DNA from: Mesorhizobium sp. RMAD-H1
Lineage (GTDB): Bacteria > Pseudomonadota > Alphaproteobacteria > Rhizobiales > Rhizobiaceae
NCBI RefSeq assembly: GCF_014191375.1
Contig: NZ_JACHWN010000010.1
Coordinates: 62,001-126,000, forward strand
Length of the DNA: 64,000 nucleotides
Direction of reading: 5' to 3'
Below the pieces are notes generated by a model. The model was not told the origin of the DNA, searched no databases, and saw nothing but the letters and a program-made list of their open reading frames with translations. This document shows, one piece after another, positions 61,911 to 64,000 of the stretch (positions are counted from its first letter, which is position 1; each line of letters begins with the position of its first letter). The position numbers and the translations under genes were made by a program.

Positions 61911-62429
61911 TCACTCCGCCGCCTCCAGTCCCTGATGGTCGCGGGCGTCGAGCGGCCTTTGCGCGCGCAATGCTGCGAGCCGCCGCTGATATTCCGCTTC
62001 GTTGATTGACGCGCCGAGGCGCCGGATTTGGTCATGCCGCCCGGTCCAGGCATCGCACTGCCGGTGCGCCTCGATGACGGCGCTGCCGAGCGTCTGGATC
62101 GAGCGCACGTCGCGCCCGAACATGCCGCCGAACCGATCGAGGAGCAGCCGCACACACCGCCGGGCGGCGTCGAAATCAGGCAGCAGCCATCCTGCCGGCG
62201 TCAGCAGATACCCGCTGCTGGCATGTGCCAGGGCAAAGCCGCGCCGGATGAGTTGCCCCGGCGGTTCGTCGCTCCGGTCACCGTCGAGCCATCTCTGCAT
62301 GGCCTCCGCTGTCGCCGCCTCGTCGGGCAGATCGCGCGCCACGATGGCGAGGCCGTCGCAGACATGTGCCTCGACGGGCGAGAGCGTTTCGCGCAGCCGG
62401 ATATGTTGCCGGGTAAGCGTCCGCGTCAT
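61911..62429 (-). CDS. Hypothetical early protein
   Basis: 172 residues, helical: RLRETLSPVEAHVCDGLAIV, AEAMQRWLDGDRSDEPPGQL, YLLTPAGWLLPDFDAARRCV and QCDAWTGRHDQIRRLGASIN. No conserved motif recognised. Its start overlaps the stop of the DUF3310 gene by 4 bp, so it is translated within the early operon. Confidence 0.7.
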   Translation of the reverse strand: MTRTLTRQHIRLRETLSPVEAHVCDGLAIVARDLPDEAATAEAMQRWLDGDRSDEPPGQLIRRGFALAHASSGYLLTPAGWLLPDFDAARRCVRLLLDRFGGMFGRDVRSIQTLGSAVIEAHRQCDAWTGRHDQIRRLGASINEAEYQRRLAALRAQRPLDARDHQGLEAAE

Positions 62430-62638
62430 TGGCCGCGTTCCCGCTTCTTAATTTCCCGGTCGAGATACCATCGCGCCTTTTTCAGGTCCTCGACGGCGTT
62501 GCCTTTCAGGTCGGCGCGCCAGATGTATTTGATCGCGTTGCCCAGGCAGAATCCCATGTGCTCGACGATCGTGATGCACTCGATGCCCGAAGGATGGCCG
62601 GTGTAATGATCGGGATGATTGACGTTGTCCCTACTCAC
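62426..62638 (-). CDS. DUF3310 (SaV-like) protein
   Basis: 70 residues from GTG 62638 behind AGGGGGAA. Matches the DUF3310 family common in phages: DNVNHPDHYTGHPSGIECI at the start, EHMGFCLGNAIKYIWRADLK and DLKKARWYLDREIKKRERG. The family is linked by distant similarity to nucleotide kinases/phosphatases; activity is unproven. Part of the leftward early operon. Confidence 0.88.
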   Translation of the reverse strand: MSRDNVNHPDHYTGHPSGIECITIVEHMGFCLGNAIKYIWRADLKGNAVEDLKKARWYLDREIKKRERGQ

Positions 62639-62646
62639 GTTTCCCC

Positions 62647-62934
62647 CTAGGTTTCCCGTGTAACGGATGCTGTAACAGCTTGATTCAGAATGGATTTCAT
62701 GGTGATGCGAGGCCGCTTTTCCTCGATGAGGAATTCGAAAGGGTCGAGCCCCAGATAGCGGCACAGCAGCAGGTAGTTGCCAGCCGAAAGCGTTCGGCCG
62801 TTGCAGGCGCGCGAAAGCATCGCCGTGTTGAGATGCGGCCATTTCTCGATGGCGTGCCGGAAGGAGCAAACCTGCAGCGCCGCCAGCCTCTCAGCGACGG
62901 CCCCGGCAAAACGGTTATGGGCGATCTCAGCCAT
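62647..62934 (-). CDS. HTH-type small regulator candidate
   Basis: 95 residues from ATG 62934: MAEIAHNRFAGAVAERLAAL, FRHAIEKWPHLNTAMLSRAC, NGRTLSAGNYLLLCRYLGLD. The alternation of helices with LSxAxNGRxLSxxNYLLLCxYLGLDP is that of Cro/XRE-like phage HTH proteins. The natural reading is an early-region repressor or regulator. Overlaps the upstream gene by 8 bp. Confidence 0.7.
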   Translation of the reverse strand: MAEIAHNRFAGAVAERLAALQVCSFRHAIEKWPHLNTAMLSRACNGRTLSAGNYLLLCRYLGLDPFEFLIEEKRPRITMKSILNQAVTASVTRET

Positions 62935-63232
62935 TGGTAACCTCCGAAGGCTCCTGCCCGCCATGTGTCAGCGTCACGCCGTAGTCGGCCGGCACAATGC
63001 CGAGGGCGCCCCAGATGCGAACACGATCATCAGGATTGTTGAGCCGCCCCATCCAGGCGAGATCGAGCGCGCCATGCGTCACCCGCGCCCGCTTGCGGAT
63101 CTCCGCCTTGACGGCGCGCACTATCGGCGCACGCCGATCCGGCGTACCGACAGCGACAATCCGAAACTCGGCGCGGGCTCTCAGGAAGAGCCGGAGCATG
63201 GCGGGCGAAAATGAGGGGCGAGAGATGTTCAC
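62927..63232 (-). CDS. Hypothetical early protein
   Basis: 101 residues: SRPSFSPAMLRLFLRARAEF, APIVRAVKAEIRKRARVTHG, ALDLAWMGRLNNPDDRVRIW and GALGIVPADYGVTLT. A basic, helical small protein with no recognised domain. Starts 7 bp after the end of the sliding-clamp gene. Confidence 0.65.
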   Translation of the reverse strand: MNISRPSFSPAMLRLFLRARAEFRIVAVGTPDRRAPIVRAVKAEIRKRARVTHGALDLAWMGRLNNPDDRVRIWGALGIVPADYGVTLTHGGQEPSEVTNG

Positions 63233-63239
63233 GATCGCC

Positions 63240-64000
63240 TCACGCGCGCATCGGCATCTGGACGATGCGAAGAGGGTCGTTTTCCGACGTGATGACGGTA
63301 GGCGAGCCGTTGAAGGCTTCTGGGTGCGCGGTCGCGAATATAACCGTTTCGCCGGTCAGGGCTGATAGAGCTGAGATCAGATAGCGGGCATTGTATCCGA
63401 CCTCGAACGGCCCTGCAAAAGCATGCCCCCCCCCAGCTGATATGCTCGACGGCACTACGCTCCGATTGAGCGATTTCAAGCCGCAGTCCTTCTGATGTGC
63501 CGATGAGCTTGACGCCTTCGCGCCATCCCTCGCTAAAGGAGCGTAGCCGCCTCAGGACGCGAAGCAGCCCCGCGCGATCCACCGCAAATACCGGCCTAGC
63601 ATCGACCGGGATCACGCGATTGACCTCGGGATAGGCGCCATCGATCAGCTTGGCCGACATCTGATGACCTGGCAGATAAAACCGCGCACGGCGCTGTTCC
63701 AAATCGATCGCTATCGATATCGGCTCGTGCCCGCGCATGACAAGGTGATTGACGGCGCCGATAGGAATGATCGCGCCGAACCAGTCAGCCGGCACGCCGT
63801 CGATCGGCATCATCGCCAGCCGGTGACCATCGGTCGCGACCAGCATGGGCCTTCCATCGCGGCCGTTCACGATGGCCGCGCCATTGAGATAATAGCGGAT
63901 CTCCTCCGTCGAAATCGCGAAGCGGATTCGCCTCATCGCGGCGACAAACCCGAGATTTCCGGTTTCGGCGCGCACTCCCTTCACCGTTCCGAAGTCCGGA
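63240..64000 (-). pseudogene. dnaN: Sliding-clamp (DnaN) homologue, frameshifted at a G9 run; 5' end outside window
   Basis: Domains 2 and 3 of a DNA polymerase III beta clamp. The reading from the right edge gives RIRFAISTEEIRYYLNGAAI, PMLVATDGHRLAMMPIDG, SAKLIDGAYPEVNRVIPVDA and a final SAVEHISWGG. A +1 shift in a run of nine G (63426-63434 on the minus strand) then moves translation to a wrong frame that ends at 63229. The right frame continues HAFAGPFEVGYNARYLISAL, SALTGETVIFATAHPEAFNG and ends in the clamp-type IVQMPMRA. With eight G the two parts join as WGGHAFAG. The intact protein is a phage-encoded clamp; whether the extra G is real is open. Confidence 0.8.

Larger units (their letters stand above)
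29207..64000. mobile_element. Prophage (siphovirus-type, HK97-like head), right end outside window
   Basis: Continuous phage gene set: lysis genes (32.3-34.3 kb), tail and tip (39.4-49.9 kb), connectors (50.0-52.2), HK97-fold capsid, protease and portal (52.2-55.6), terminase (55.6-57.8), HNH nuclease, NusG-like protein, replication and early genes to the edge. Nearly all read leftward; four short genes oppose them. The left border is placed just after tRNA-Asn, where core synteny stops. No integrase, excisionase, attR or cI/Cro pair is seen here, so those probably lie right of 64000. All structural genes are full length, so the phage may be functional apart from the sliding-clamp frameshift. 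Confidence 0.9.

Noticed and set aside
61245-61914. Long leftward frame opposite the membrane-protein gene
   Set aside because: The plus-strand gene with membrane spans is the better reading; only the last part (61039-61224) is a separate leftward gene.

Overview
The left 29 kb is core chromosome of an alphaproteobacterium of the Rhizobiaceae (Sinorhizobium/Agrobacterium/Shinella-like). The evidence is a high-GC genome with yajC-secD, nagZ-scpA-scpB-tatABC-serS-surE-pcm-nlpD in one leftward run, an ExoR-type periplasmic regulator, a PopZ-family polar protein, a TolC-type outer-membrane factor and a FadL-type porin. The species cannot be named from this window.

Layout 1-29.2 kb: secD (cut by the left edge) and yajC lead away from a DUF815 ATPase, which converges on an NlpD/DipM-like LytM lipoprotein across a shared terminator. 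A long leftward cluster follows: argS, a large SPOR-domain membrane protein, nagZ, scpA, scpB, a VOC protein, tatA, tatB, tatC, serS, surE, pcm and nlpD. dgt diverges from an ErpA/IscA-type Fe-S carrier and an exonuclease III gene. exoR, a fadL-type porin, valS, popZ, tolC and a second PCMT-type methyltransferase come next, several with clear terminators. tRNA-Cys and tRNA-Asn close the core region.

From just after tRNA-Asn to the right edge (about 34.8 kb) lies a siphovirus-type prophage with HK97-like head genes, incomplete on the right. Its late genes read leftward in classic order: HNH nuclease, small and large terminase, portal, prohead protease, major capsid, connectors, tail-completion proteins, tail tube, two tail-assembly chaperone candidates, tape measure (with an embedded lysozyme domain), distal tail proteins, NlpC/P60-like protein, J-like tip protein, a beta-helix receptor-binding fiber, an AT-rich glycosyltransferase/methyltransferase cassette, endolysin, Rz/Rz1 spanins and a membrane protein. 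A strong terminator stands at 32.2 kb. The early region at the right holds a beta-sliding-clamp homologue (frameshifted at a G9 run), an HTH protein, a DUF3310 protein, a possible GNAT/Mom-like protein, a lambda-O-like replication protein with iterons inside its gene, and a NusG-like protein placed just before the late genes.

The left accessory zone of the prophage (29.4-32.1 kb) contains zinc-ribbon proteins and, behind an exact alphaproteobacterial LexA box (GAAC-N7-GAAC), a small operon encoding an SRAP/YedK-HMCES-type abasic-site protein. Several genes run against the prophage's main direction (29.4, 39.2, 58.3 and 61.3 kb) and look like morons. No integrase lies in the window; it and attR are presumably to the right.

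The most notable points are the iteron origin inside the replication gene, the phage-encoded sliding clamp with a homopolymer frameshift, the SOS-controlled SRAP operon, and the virion- or surface-glycosylation cassette in the late region.
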